From: Janthinobacterium sp. 17J80-10
GTDB taxonomy: Bacteria > Pseudomonadota > Gammaproteobacteria > Burkholderiales > Burkholderiaceae_D
Direction: 5' to 3'
NCBI RefSeq assembly: GCF_004114795.1
Contig: NZ_CP035311.1
Coordinates: 2,604,001-2,668,000, forward strand
DNA: 64,000 nucleotides
The position numbers were made by a program, and so were the translations under genes. Shown one piece after another: positions 51,356-60,352 of this stretch (positions are counted from its first letter, which is position 1; each line of letters opens with the position of its first letter). The notes beneath the pieces were generated by a model. The model was not told where the DNA came from. It worked only from the letters and a program-made list of their open reading frames with translations, and ran no database searches.

Positions 51356-51556
51356 TGAAAACACTCCCCCGGCGCCGGAGCCGAGTCGCGATGAACAGAA
51401 TATTGCTAGCAGTTTCCGCAGTGTTTAGCTCGCTGGCGTTAAACCTACCCGCCAATGCGCAAGACAAACCGCAGTGGTCATGCCCATTCCTGTAGACCTG
51501 GCGGGCGGCGCGGTTCCTGGCAAGGTGACTAACACATGGGGCTTCGCTAATACCTG
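51355..51556 (+). pseudogene. Decayed remnant resembling the upstream exoprotein gene
   Basis: An ATG overlapping the exoprotein stop (TGATG), or the ATG at 51391, opens a 46-codon frame with a signal peptide (MNRILLAVSAVFSSLALN... ANAQ) that stops at 51495. In the next frame the same DNA encodes AVVMPIPVDLAGGA, nearly identical to AAVVMPIPTDLAGGA at residues 191-205 of the exoprotein. So a second, related gene has lost roughly 170 internal codons, is frameshifted, and ends at TGA 51554-51556. A short expressed secreted peptide cannot be excluded. Confidence 0.65.
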
Positions 51557-51640
51557 ATGTTGATGACCTCGGAAATCCGGGGCCATCATGCGTTTACAAC
51601 CCACAAAAATACCGTTGATCTTTGGAATACTTCATCGCTC

Positions 51641-53614
51641 ATGAAAAAAAATACCGCCACATTCCGCCTTCGCAAAGTTGCGGCAGCCCTGACAGTTGCG
51701 CTTTGCGCCCTGCCCCCGGCCTGGGCCGATGTGCCTGCGAAGTCCTTTGCCGACATGGTGAAGGAACTTCCATTGGTGCCAGCGGGCTCGTACGACTCGG
51801 AGATGCTGGCCAAGGTCACCGGAGCGGTCAACTTCATCAAGCGCCAGGAACTGCCGCAGGCACAATTGGCGGTCAACGAAGCCTTGCAGCTTGACCCGCG
51901 CAACTCGCACCTGCATTTCCTGAACGGCTTCATCTACCACCTGCAAGCCCGGCATGGCGACACGCAAAAGAATGAAATGGCGCTGGAGGGCTACCAGCAG
52001 GCGCTGCGAATCGATCCGGGCAACTGGATCGCCCGGGAATTTCTGGGGCTGGCGTACATGGACCTCAAGCAGTTCGACCGCGCCAGGCTGGCATTTTCCG
52101 ACGTTCTGCTGATGACCCCGGAGAGCGCCGTGTCCCTTTACGGCTTGATGGTGGCCTCGTATCTGACGGGCGATGCGAGAACGGCGTGCGCCATGGCCGA
52201 CCAGTTCCAGAAAGCGTCGATGGAACCGAATCAAGGTTTCATCCGGTCGAGCATTTCGGTGTATGCCTCCTGCAAAAATTTTGCCCAGGCCGAGCGGATG
52301 CGAGAGAGATTGAACCAACTCACCGGCGGCGGGCCAGAGGTCGAGCGCGTGGATCGGCGGCTGGCGCAATGGAAGTCTTTTTATCTTAAGCAGGAGCAAG
52401 ATGGCCCTGGCGCAAAAAACCCGGCCGCAGCAGGCATGGTGCGCACGAGCTTGGCTTCGGCCCCACCCAACGAGCGTCCCGTGCAACTCGCGCAGGCATT
52501 CACCTTGCCGAAGTTTGCTTCTCCCCCCGCTGAAAAAACCGCACCAGCCGTTGTTTCCAGCCCCAAGCCGGACGTTGTCGCACCGCCGGCTGAGCGAGCA
52601 GTCTCCGCACCAGCTGCGCCCCTCGCGGACGCGGCCGGCAGCGGCCCGCGCATGGTCCTCATCGATGTGGTGCTGCTGTCCACCCAGGAGCTGATCTCGA
52701 CCTCCAAAGGCGTCAACCTGCTTAGCGCGTTGACGCTCCAGCTCGGCTCGGTAGCCGGCAACTTGCCCGCGTATTCCCGGAACTTTACCTCGAACAACCT
52801 GAACAACGCCGGCGCCAGCACCAGCACCGCCATCACCCGCGCCGTGACCATCCCGGCGCTGACCTATTCGCTGAACATCGCCAACGCCAACAACTCGGTG
52901 AACGAAGTGCTGGCGCGGCCCACCCTGGCCGCGATCGAGGGCCTGCCGTCCGAGTTTTTCTCAGGCACCAACCTGAGCGCGGGTGTAGTCTCGACCAGCC
53001 AGCAAGGCGGTACCACCATAGTGCCGCTGGACAAGCGCTTCGGCATCAAGCTGGCCGTCACGCCTTCATTCCTGCCGCAGGGGCGCGTGCAGCTCAAGGT
53101 CGAGGCGCAGCGAACTTCTCTGAACGCCAGTTCCGATAATCCCCGCGTGGCTTACCAGATCGAGATTGGCGAAATCACGGCCAACGCGAATGTCGTGATG
53201 AACCTCGGCGACACCCTGGTCTTGAGCGGATTGAGCGAAAAATCGGCTTCCAGCACGCGTGACGGTGTGCCGGGGCTGCAGGATGTGCCCGTGATTCAAT
53301 ACCTGTTTTCAAACAAGAAGACCAATGACCTGCAGCGCTCGGCACTCATTCTGGTCACGCCGAGATCACCCGTCCAGATCGCCGAGACCGCCGCAGGCGC
53401 TGATGAATCCATGGCAAGCCGGATGAAGGCCTTGCGCGAGAAATTCGGCTTCGCCAACAGTAGCCCTGCCAATATCGAAGCCATCATGACCCAATTGCAA
53501 GCGAATGAATTTTTCCGGGAGTTTCGTCAAGGCGATGTCTCGATGGAACGCTGGGACCGCATGCGCAGCACCGGCGATCGCCTTCGGGAAGTCCTGGGGT
53601 TTCTCTACTATTGA
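51641..53614 (+). CDS. TPR-secretin outer-membrane protein
   Basis: A 657-residue protein. Signal peptide 1-29 (ending AWA before DV). Residues about 52-250 are TPR repeats (AVNEALQLDPRNSHLHFLNG, YQQALRIDPGNW). A Pro/Ala-rich linker (255-335) leads to a type II/III secretin-like domain (about 337-577) with VNEVLARPTLAAIEG, FFSGTNLSAGV, NLGDTLVLSG, GVPGLQDVPVIQYLF and LILVTPRSP, the hallmarks of the secretin channel. The N0-N3 ring domains of classic secretins are not evident. No ATPase, pseudopilin or inner-membrane platform is nearby. It probably forms an outer-membrane pore serving the exoprotein upstream (inference). Confidence 0.85.
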   Translation: MKKNTATFRLRKVAAALTVALCALPPAWADVPAKSFADMVKELPLVPAGSYDSEMLAKVTGAVNFIKRQELPQAQLAVNEALQLDPRNSHLHFLNGFIYHLQARHGDTQKNEMALEGYQQALRIDPGNWIAREFLGLAYMDLKQFDRARLAFSDVLLMTPESAVSLYGLMVASYLTGDARTACAMADQFQKASMEPNQGFIRSSISVYASCKNFAQAERMRERLNQLTGGGPEVERVDRRLAQWKSFYLKQEQDGPGAKNPAAAGMVRTSLASAPPNERPVQLAQAFTLPKFASPPAEKTAPAVVSSPKPDVVAPPAERAVSAPAAPLADAAGSGPRMVLIDVVLLSTQELISTSKGVNLLSALTLQLGSVAGNLPAYSRNFTSNNLNNAGASTSTAITRAVTIPALTYSLNIANANNSVNEVLARPTLAAIEGLPSEFFSGTNLSAGVVSTSQQGGTTIVPLDKRFGIKLAVTPSFLPQGRVQLKVEAQRTSLNASSDNPRVAYQIEIGEITANANVVMNLGDTLVLSGLSEKSASSTRDGVPGLQDVPVIQYLFSNKKTNDLQRSALILVTPRSPVQIAETAAGADESMASRMKALREKFGFANSSPANIEAIMTQLQANEFFREFRQGDVSMERWDRMRSTGDRLREVLGFLYY

Positions 53615-53749
53615 ACGCCGCGCAGTGGACGGTTACCACATCGGTAAACATTTCAGAGGAAAAATATAAATTATCGTTACCAGCACAAAGCGCGAGCGAA
53701 CACAGCCACCTGCCCGGGGCTGGTCCGGGCACAAGACCGCGATCAGATC

Positions 53750-54625
53750 CTAGTTGAACACTACCGTCTTGTGGCCATTGAGCAGGATGCGGTGTTCGAC
53801 AAACCACTTCACCGCGCGCGCCAGCACCACGCATTCGATATCGCGACCGATGGCCGTCAGGGTATCCGGGTCCATGGAATGATCGACCCGTTCAACGCCC
53901 TGCTCGATGATCGGCCCCTCGTCGAGGTCGCCTGTTACGAAATGGGCGGTCGCGCCGATCAGCTTCACGCCGCGGTCATGCGCCTGGTAGTAAGGCTTGG
54001 CGCCCTTGAAGCTGGGCAGGAAGGAGTGATGGATGTTGATTGCCCGCCCTCTCAAGGTCTCGCACATCTCCGGCGAGAGAATCTGCATGTAACGCGCCAG
54101 CACCACCAGGTCGATATCATGCGTCTTGACGATTTCCATTACCCGCGCTTCCTGGGCGCGCTTGGCTGCGTCCGGCGCGCCGGCGTCCAGCGGCAGATGA
54201 TGAAAAGGGATGTTGTAGCTTGCCGCCAGCTGGTAAAAATCCGTGTGGTTGGAGACGATCGCCGGGATTTCCACCGGCAGCAGGCCGCTCTTGTAGCGGA
54301 ACAGCAGGTCATTGAGGCAGTGGCCGATCTTGGACACCATCAGCATCACGCGCGGCTTCTTCACCGCGTCATGCAACTGCCAGTTCATCCCCATGCCATC
54401 GGCCATGGCGGCAAACTGCGCGCGCAGGGCCGCATCCGGGAATGACGGGTCTTCCGCGGAAAAATGCACGCGCATGAAAAACAGCCTGGACTGCGCATCG
54501 CCGAACTGCGCCGAATCGATGATGTTGCAGCCGTGCTCGGCCAGGAAGCCAGAAACGCGATGCACGATGCCGCGCTGATCGAGACAGGACAGGGTAAGGA
54601 TGTATTCCGGATGCGTCGTGGTCAT
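53750..54625 (-). CDS. purU: Formyltetrahydrofolate deformylase
   Basis: A 291-residue enzyme that hydrolyses 10-formyl-THF to THF and formate, balancing one-carbon pools. The N-terminal ACT domain (LTLSCLDQRGIVHRVSGFL) senses glycine/methionine, and the C-terminal formyltransferase-like domain has the HHSFLPSFKGAKPY catalytic segment and the aspartate in HFVTGDLDEGPII. Length is typical. It converges with the secretin gene. The 135-base gap between them has no clear terminator. Confidence 0.96.
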   Translation of the reverse strand: MTTTHPEYILTLSCLDQRGIVHRVSGFLAEHGCNIIDSAQFGDAQSRLFFMRVHFSAEDPSFPDAALRAQFAAMADGMGMNWQLHDAVKKPRVMLMVSKIGHCLNDLLFRYKSGLLPVEIPAIVSNHTDFYQLAASYNIPFHHLPLDAGAPDAAKRAQEARVMEIVKTHDIDLVVLARYMQILSPEMCETLRGRAINIHHSFLPSFKGAKPYYQAHDRGVKLIGATAHFVTGDLDEGPIIEQGVERVDHSMDPDTLTAIGRDIECVVLARAVKWFVEHRILLNGHKTVVFN

Positions 54626-54726
54626 GGAAAAATCGAAGCTGTTGTGCCGTGGTTGCGTAACCTTGTTATTGTCGCACGGCTAGCGTGATTTTCTCCACCC
54701 GGATGCAGCTTTCCAGCGACGCGCGC

Positions 54727-54760
54727 ACAAAAAATGGCCAGCACCTTGCGGATGCTGGCC
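54727..54760 (-). terminator. Terminator of the bactofilin gene
   Basis: Stem ATGGCCAGCA/TGCTGGCCAT with a 9-base loop and six T on the minus strand, about 90 bases after the stop. Confidence 0.88.
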
Positions 54761-54851
54761 ATGTCTTGCAACGGAAGGCTACCGTCGGCGCCCTATCGCT
54801 TCATGGACGAGTCGATGCATGAGACACCTTCCGCAATGCAGCAGGGCTGGA

Positions 54852-55406
54852 TCAGCCGGCCTTGGCGACCGACAGGTTGCGCGCTGCGGTGGCGGTGCCG
54901 ACCTGGACATCGCCGGCCAGCTGGCCGCCTTCTTCAATGACGACCTTGCCGTAACGGATCTTGCCGGTGACCTTGCCGGTCGCGTAGATCACCAATTTCT
55001 GACGCACGGTCAGGTCGCCATCAAATTCGCCATGGATTTCAGCGATATCGATTTCAGCCGAACCCTTGAACGCGCCGCACTCGGCGATCTGGATCACGCG
55101 CGAATCCATGGTGGCCTCGACACGGCCTTCAACCACGAGCGTGTCGCAATCGGTGATTTCAACGCCCTTGAGCTTGATGTTCGGGCCGACGATCAGCTTG
55201 CTGCCGACTTCGTTGGTGCTGGCCACAGGAGCCGCCTTGGCGGCGCTATTGTCGATCGACGACGGCACGTTGGCGGCAGCTGCGCCGGTCTTGAGCGTGC
55301 TGGAAGAAGACAGGCTGCTGCCGAACGGTTGCGCCGGGCTGTTCGTCGTGGTGGAAGTATTGGTAGTGGAATCGCGTTTGCCGAAAAGCGTATCTGAACG
55401 AAGCAT
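54852..55406 (-). CDS. Bactofilin family protein
   Basis: A 184-residue polymer-forming cytoskeletal protein. After a disordered Ser/Thr-rich N-terminus (residues 10-60) comes the right-handed beta-helix bactofilin domain: GSKLIVGPNIKLKGVEI, LVVEGRVEATM, AEIHGEFDGDLTV and GKVTGKIRYGKVVIEEGGQL. Bactofilins form filaments that localise proteins in cell shape, stalk or polar functions. AGGAGA four bases before ATG 55406 decides the start. No M23 peptidase partner, frequent with bactofilins, is adjacent. Confidence 0.92.
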   Translation of the reverse strand: MLRSDTLFGKRDSTTNTSTTTNSPAQPFGSSLSSSSTLKTGAAAANVPSSIDNSAAKAAPVASTNEVGSKLIVGPNIKLKGVEITDCDTLVVEGRVEATMDSRVIQIAECGAFKGSAEIDIAEIHGEFDGDLTVRQKLVIYATGKVTGKIRYGKVVIEEGGQLAGDVQVGTATAARNLSVAKAG

Positions 55407-55608
55407 GCTATCTCCTGAAAATGGACAACTCAATGTCTGGATTAAAAAATTCTTTCGCGCCAACCGCAGGCCTTAGCCTGATGCCGTTTGGAAATAATGT
55501 GGGCACTTGCATTGGTCACTGGCAATTTCAGAAAGTTCCGGCATTGTTACAAATTCAGAAAATTATTTGTAACAGCCAAAAAGCCCCTTGCGGACAAAGC
55601 GATAGACG

Positions 55609-55640
55609 AAAAAAAACGCTGCCGAAACGGCAGCGTTTTT
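55609..55640 (-). terminator. Terminator of efp
   Basis: Stem AAAAACGCTGCC/GGCAGCGTTTTT, 5-base loop, eight T on the minus strand, 20 bases after the efp stop. Confidence 0.92.
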
Positions 55641-55660
55641 CTTGAGTACGGTACGCGGAT

Positions 55661-56236
55661 TTAGTTACGAACCACGCGCTTGTATTCATTGGTGCGGGTA
55701 TCGATTTCAATCACATCGTCGGTTGCGACAAACAGCGGCACCTGGACGGTGTGGCGATGCGCCTCGATGGCGTTTTCAATCTGGGCTTCCTTCAGGACAT
55801 TGCCCGAAGTATTGCCCTTGACTGCCGGCTCCGAGTAAACCACCTGGCGCGCGATAGTGATTGGCAATTCCACGGAAATCGCCTTGCCATCATAGAAAAC
55901 GGCTTCGCATTCCATGCCGTCTTTCAGGTAATGCAGCGCATCGCCCAGGTTTTCTTCTTCGATTTCGAACTGGTTGTATTCTTCATCCATGAAGACATAC
56001 AGCGGGTCTGCGAAATACGAATAGGTCACAGGCTTCTTGTCGAGTACCACGACGTCGAACTTGTCGTCACCACGGAAGACGTTTTCCAGCGGGCTGTTCG
56101 TCAGAAGATTTTTCATCTTCCATTTGTAGGTAAAGCCGGTGCGGCTCGAACCGTTGACGTCAGAACGCAGAACGATAAAAGGCTTGCCGTCAACCATGAT
56201 GATGTTGCCAACGCGAACTTCTTTTGCAGGTTTCAT
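55661..56236 (-). CDS. efp: Elongation factor P (arginine-32 type)
   Basis: A 191-residue, tRNA-shaped translation factor that rescues ribosomes stalled at polyproline. Domains are KOW-like (1-62), central OB (66-125) and C-terminal OB (about 130-185). At the tip of domain I the modified position is Arg32 in SSRTGF, not the lysine of E. coli. That class is activated by rhamnosylation, and the rhamnosyltransferase earP lies directly upstream on the same strand. Its own terminator follows. The protein is slightly longer than E. coli EF-P. Confidence 0.97.
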   Translation of the reverse strand: MKPAKEVRVGNIIMVDGKPFIVLRSDVNGSSRTGFTYKWKMKNLLTNSPLENVFRGDDKFDVVVLDKKPVTYSYFADPLYVFMDEEYNQFEIEEENLGDALHYLKDGMECEAVFYDGKAISVELPITIARQVVYSEPAVKGNTSGNVLKEAQIENAIEAHRHTVQVPLFVATDDVIEIDTRTNEYKRVVRN

Positions 56237-56349
56237 AGAAAATGTACGTAAAAAATAGGTTGCATGAAAATCATCTGTCGCCTCATGGCTAACTGCGCCT
56301 TAAGCTCACGTTGTTTGATCGAAAACAAACGAGATAGATTAACCGCGCA

Positions 56350-57546
56350 TTATACCTTGTTTTCGTCCGCGTCTAGCCGTAACGCCTCGGCAAACTTCAG
56401 CAAATTGGAAGACAAATCTCCGAGCAAAAGCATCTGGCGCTGCCACTCGGCCGACCGATCTGTAATTTTCGGCATGTCGTCCCGGACTGCCCGCCATATC
56501 GATGTCCAACTGGGCGCGTCATCGACGCATTCGGACGAGGCGCCGTTCCAGCGCAGGGAAAAAGCCACCAGGCTATCAATATTGCTTGCATAGCGTTGCA
56601 AGAAAGCCCGCAATTTGACGTGATGCAGATTTTTGTCTTGCAGGTAGATATGCCAGATAAAAGGCTTGCCCGCCCACTGCGCCCGCACGAAAGAATCCTC
56701 GCCGCGCACAAAATTGAGGTCGCATGCCCATAGCAGCCGGTCGTAATCCGGCTGGGCAACGAAGGGCATCACCCGCACGGTAAGCGCGCCGCGGGTGCGC
56801 GCCGCACCCGGCCTGGCTTCCGCTTCCAGAAAATCCCGTACCGTCTCTGTTGCAACGCCTTCAGGCACCAGGCACACAATGGCGGTATCGCCGCCCTGCC
56901 ACGCCTCAAACAACGCCGCAACCGGCGCGAAGGGATAACAGAACAGGGAAACCTTCACCGCAGCCATCTCGGCGGGCGTGACACCCAGGCGCGCGAAAAA
57001 GTCCCGCATCGCTGCGGGATCCGACTGGAATTGCCGGCGCTCGTGTTCAAGGTCAGCTTCATGCAGCAAGCCACCGGTTTTGACGGTAAAGCCCGGGAAG
57101 AAGAAATGCTTCGTCAGTGGCAGGCGCGGGTGCATCGAAGGCAAGGCATGACACCCTTCCACCCAATCCTCGGCGCTCAAGCCTTCCAGGTTGAGCCACA
57201 CCGGGCGTGGAGTGCACTCGGCCATGGCCGTGATGTAGCCCGGCGGGATATCGCAGCCAAAAAATTCGATGACGATATCGGCGATATCGTCTGCAGAGAA
57301 TGTACCTTCCTGGTCGCGCCAGTGGCGCACCGTCACGCCCGCAACTTGCTGCAGCGCGACGTCAATCTCGACATCCGGGCATATCCGCTGAAAGCTGAGC
57401 AGATCGTCCACCCACAAGGTCACGGCAAGACCATGCTCGTGCCCCAGCTGCCGCGCCAGGCGCCAGCAGATGCCGATATCGCCGAAGTTGTCGACGACCT
57501 TGCAGAAGATGGCGAGGGATTGGGCTTGGATCATTTGCAAAAGCAT
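56350..57546 (-). CDS. earP: EF-P arginine rhamnosyltransferase EarP
   Basis: A 398-residue GT-B glycosyltransferase (DUF2331) that attaches rhamnose from dTDP-rhamnose to Arg32 of EF-P. The N-terminal signature FCKVVDNFGDIGICWRLARQ includes the conserved Asp in DNFGD, and the C-terminal donor site has RGEDSFVRAQWAGKPFIWHIY. The start is ATG 57546 or ATG 57534; neither has a strong ribosome site. It lies 113 bases upstream of efp, and the Arg32 of that EF-P confirms the pair. dTDP-rhamnose genes are not in the window. Confidence 0.95.
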   Translation of the reverse strand: MLLQMIQAQSLAIFCKVVDNFGDIGICWRLARQLGHEHGLAVTLWVDDLLSFQRICPDVEIDVALQQVAGVTVRHWRDQEGTFSADDIADIVIEFFGCDIPPGYITAMAECTPRPVWLNLEGLSAEDWVEGCHALPSMHPRLPLTKHFFFPGFTVKTGGLLHEADLEHERRQFQSDPAAMRDFFARLGVTPAEMAAVKVSLFCYPFAPVAALFEAWQGGDTAIVCLVPEGVATETVRDFLEAEARPGAARTRGALTVRVMPFVAQPDYDRLLWACDLNFVRGEDSFVRAQWAGKPFIWHIYLQDKNLHHVKLRAFLQRYASNIDSLVAFSLRWNGASSECVDDAPSWTSIWRAVRDDMPKITDRSAEWQRQMLLLGDLSSNLLKFAEALRLDADENKV

Positions 57547-57551
57547 AAATG

Positions 57552-57581
57552 AAAAACGCCACGCAGATGCGTGGCGTTTTT
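57552..57581. terminator. Terminator after the tRNA-Glu gene
   Basis: A perfect 30-base palindrome: AAAAACGCCACGCA pairs with TGCGTGGCGTTTTT, with A and T runs on both sides. It lies directly downstream of tRNA-Glu and just before earP. Confidence 0.9.
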
Positions 57582-57584
57582 ATT

Positions 57585-57660
57585 TGGCGTCCCCAGGGGG
57601 ATTCGAACCCCCGTACTCACCGTGAAAGGGTGATGTCCTAGGCCTCTAGACGATGGGGAC
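57585..57660 (-). tRNA. tRNA-Glu(TTC)
   Basis: 76 bases with encoded CCA. Acceptor GTCCCC/GGGGAC, anticodon loop CTTTCAC giving anticodon TTC, T loop TTCGAAT. It reads both GAA and GAG. It lies between tRNA-Ala and a terminator, downstream of gltX. Confidence 0.97.
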
Positions 57661-57696
57661 AGTAACCTGTCCGTATTGCTAATCTACACTATTTAA

Positions 57697-57772
<76 letters not shown>

Positions 57773-57834
57773 CTTGCGTAGAAGCGAAATTATAGCAAAG
57801 CTTCCTTGATTCTGCAAATCCACTTTTTGAATAT

Positions 57835-59229
57835 TTATGAAAGATGCTTTGCCAGTCGCGCCAGCACCGTTTCGCGGCCAAATAATTCAACCACGGCATC
57901 GATCGAAGGCGTCTGCAACTGGCCCGTGATCAGGAGGCGCAAAGGCATGGCCAGCTGCGGCATCTTCAGCTTGTGCGCGGCCAGCACTTCCTTCAGCATG
58001 GCCGACAAGGCTTCCTTCTTCCACTCCACCGTCTTGCACTGTTCGGCATATTGCAGAAGCGCCGGCTTCACCGCCTCGGTCAGGTGCTGCGCCAGCAAGG
58101 CCGCATCGGGATGCGGCTGGCGATAGAACAGCATGGCGGCATCGGCCAGCTCGTTCAGCGTATTGGTACGGTCCTTCATCAGCCCGATCGCCGAAGCCAG
58201 CGCCGGCGCGCCGTCGAACTGCGCGCCTTCACGTTCCATCACCGGACGCACCAGGTCCGCCAGGCGCTCGTTGTCGGCCAGCTTGATGTAATGGTTGTTC
58301 AGCCATGCCAGCTTTTCCGGGTTGAACTGCGCCGGCGACTTGGAAAGGTGGTCGAGGTCGAACCACGAACACAATTGCTCCATCGAGAAAATTTCGTCAT
58401 CGCCATGGCTCCAGCCCAGGCGCGCCAGGTAATTCAGCATGGCTTCCGGCAGATAGCCCTGCGCCGGGTATTCCATGACGCTGACGGCGCCGTGGCGCTT
58501 GGACAGCTTTTCGCCATCGGCGCCGAGGATCATCGGCACGTGACCGTATTGCGGCAGCGGCGCGCCCAGCGCCTGCAGGATATTGATCTGGCGCGGGGTA
58601 TTGTTGACATGGTCATCGCCGCGGATCACGTGGGTGATGTCCATGTCCCAGTCGTCGATCGCCACGCAGAAGTTGTAGGTCGGCGTGCCATCCTGTCGCG
58701 CAATCACGAGGTCGTCGAGCTCGCGGTTGGAAATCGTGATCGGCCCCTTGACGACATCGTTCCAGGTGACGTCGCCATCGGGCGGATTGCGGAAGCGCAC
58801 CACCGGCTTGCGGCCTTCCGGCAGCGGCGGCAAGGTCTTGCCCGGCTCGGGACGCCAGGTGCCGTCGTAGCGCGGCTTTTCGCCGGCAGCGCGCAGGCGC
58901 TCGCGCATCGCCTCGACTTCTTCCGGCGAGGAATAGCAGTAATAGGCCGAACCCGCCTGCAGCATTTGCGCGATCACTTCGCGGTAGCGGTCCATCCGCT
59001 TCATCTGGTAGAACGGACCTTCGTCATGCGCAAGACCAAGCCATTGCATGCCATCGAGGATCGCCTGCACCGCCTCCGGGGTCGAGCGCTCCAGGTCGGT
59101 ATCCTCGATGCGCAGGATGAAGGTGCCGCCGAAGTGGCGGGCATACGCCCACGAAAACAGCGCGGTGCGGGCGCCGCCGAGATGGAGATAGCCGGTGGGG
59201 CTGGGAGCGAAACGGGTGCGGACGGTCAT
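57835..59229 (-). CDS. gltX: Glutamyl-tRNA synthetase
   Basis: A 464-residue class I synthetase that charges tRNA-Glu. The HIGH-type motif is HLGG (16-19) within [17 protein letters not shown], and KLSKRHG lies near 240. The C-terminal helical anticodon-binding domain is present. Length is normal. The discriminating type (bacterial GluRS) cannot be judged from this. The cognate tRNA-Glu is 175 bases downstream on the same strand. Confidence 0.97.
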   Translation of the reverse strand: MTVRTRFAPSPTGYLHLGGARTALFSWAYARHFGGTFILRIEDTDLERSTPEAVQAILDGMQWLGLAHDEGPFYQMKRMDRYREVIAQMLQAGSAYYCYSSPEEVEAMRERLRAAGEKPRYDGTWRPEPGKTLPPLPEGRKPVVRFRNPPDGDVTWNDVVKGPITISNRELDDLVIARQDGTPTYNFCVAIDDWDMDITHVIRGDDHVNNTPRQINILQALGAPLPQYGHVPMILGADGEKLSKRHGAVSVMEYPAQGYLPEAMLNYLARLGWSHGDDEIFSMEQLCSWFDLDHLSKSPAQFNPEKLAWLNNHYIKLADNERLADLVRPVMEREGAQFDGAPALASAIGLMKDRTNTLNELADAAMLFYRQPHPDAALLAQHLTEAVKPALLQYAEQCKTVEWKKEALSAMLKEVLAAHKLKMPQLAMPLRLLITGQLQTPSIDAVVELFGRETVLARLAKHLS

Positions 59230-59244
59230 GGCGTAGGTGGCAAA

Positions 59245-59274
59245 TAAAAACGGCCTTGGAACGCCAAAGCCGTT
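59245..59274 (-). terminator. Terminator of the DUF1653 gene
   Basis: Stem AACGGC-TTGG/CCAA-GCCGTT (one mismatched pair) around AACG, with a T-rich tail on the minus strand. Confidence 0.82.
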
Positions 59275-59331
59275 GAATTTATGAATAAAAGCGTATTTTA
59301 CCGTGTTGGATGCCTGCGTGGAAACCGCCGC

Positions 59332-59541
59332 TCATTCCGCGATGGGCGCAAAGCGCTGCACGGGCTTGCCGTCGACGTCGATCGTTTCGAAAAACACCGC
59401 CTTGTCGCGCACCCAGACCGTGCCATTGTGCGCGCGGTAGACGATCACCGGCACAAGGTCGGCTTCGCGCGTCGCCTCGCACACCAGTTCGTAAATGCCG
59501 CCTTTGTAGTGCCGGTAACGTGCAGGAGTATTGTTTGTCAT
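59332..59541 (-). CDS. DUF1653 family small protein
   Basis: A 69-residue protein that matches the DUF1653 pattern: YRHYKGGIYEL, then VPVIVYRAHNGTVWVR and FFETIDVDGKPVQRF. The function of the family is not known to me. It is soluble, compact and beta-rich. It lies 25 bases downstream of the small membrane-protein gene on the same strand and has its own terminator. Confidence 0.85.
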   Translation of the reverse strand: MTNNTPARYRHYKGGIYELVCEATREADLVPVIVYRAHNGTVWVRDKAVFFETIDVDGKPVQRFAPIAE

Positions 59542-59566
59542 GAATGGAAATCAAAGGCGTTGAAAA

Positions 59567-59974
59567 TCAGTTGTCCTGCACGGGCGGCGCACTGTCATCC
59601 GGCTGCTGCACTGCCCTGCCTGGCTGCATTTGCTTCATCGACTTGCCAGGCTTGTCGGCGTCGGAAAGCGCATAGGGGTCGGCCACATAGGCCGGACCTT
59701 TCATCAGCATGACGACGAAAGCGCCAATGCCCACGGTGACGATGGCGATCCAGAACACGATCATCACGGCGATGCACAGGATGTCGACCGTGGCGATAAG
59801 CTTGGGTCCAGCAGTATCGGGATCGGACAGTGGCAGCAGTCGCACGACCAACGCCGGCAACGCGACAAGGACACTGCCGAAAAGCGCTACTCTGGGCAAC
59901 AGGCGCATGATCTTGCGCTCCATGCCTGCCGGGGTTTTGGTGTGACCGGAGAGTTTGTTGAACAGGTTCACCAT
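59567..59974 (-). CDS. Small hypothetical membrane protein
   Basis: A 135-residue protein with two long hydrophobic segments (about 29-48 and 60-92) and a Pro/Asp-rich cytoplasmic-type tail (GRAVQQPDDSAPPVQDN). ATG 59974 is the likely start; the longer frame runs through tRNA-Ser(GCT). The ribosome site is weak. I do not recognise a family. It lies just upstream of the DUF1653 gene. Confidence 0.6.
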   Translation of the reverse strand: MVNLFNKLSGHTKTPAGMERKIMRLLPRVALFGSVLVALPALVVRLLPLSDPDTAGPKLIATVDILCIAVMIVFWIAIVTVGIGAFVVMLMKGPAYVADPYALSDADKPGKSMKQMQPGRAVQQPDDSAPPVQDN

Positions 59975-60135
59975 GGTACGGTGCTGCCGCGTGGCATCCT
60001 TAATCAAAGCAGGCTTAGATGTAACGCCATCATAAACCTTGTCGGGCAGGTTGGGAAACTGCGGCCCGGCGCGCCGCTGCGCGACACCCCGCCCCGCAGA
60101 GACGAAGCTTTGCGCGCCCGTCTCCGCCAAAATGA

Positions 60136-60155
60136 AAAAAGCCCCTTGCGGGGCT
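60136..60155 (-). terminator. Terminator of tRNA-Ser(GCT)
   Basis: Stem GCCCC/GGGGC with a 4-base loop and six T on the minus strand, 15 bases after the tRNA. Confidence 0.82.
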
Positions 60156-60170
60156 ATTTTCATGTTTTTT

Positions 60171-60263
60171 GGCGGAGACGGAGGGAGTCGAACCCTCGAT
60201 ACAGGTTTAAGCCCATATGCTTCCTTAGCAGGGAAGTGCCTTCGACCACTCGGCCACGTCTCC
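60171..60263 (-). tRNA. tRNA-Ser(GCT)
   Basis: 93 bases with encoded CCA. Acceptor GGAGACG/CGTCTCC, anticodon loop CTGCTAA giving anticodon GCT (AGC/AGU codons), long variable arm, T loop TTCGACT. Downstream of lysC on the same strand. Confidence 0.97.
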
Positions 60264-60352
60264 ACACGAGAAACGGTCAAGAATGTCCGTTTCTGTTCAG
60301 CCACGCATAATAACTTCTCACGCGCGTCTGGTCAATCAAACTATTGTTCGAA

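Noticed and set aside
53690-53750. GC-rich hairpin between the secretin gene and purU
   Set aside because: TGCCCGG/CCGGGCA can pair, but no T run follows on either strand, so I do not call a terminator.
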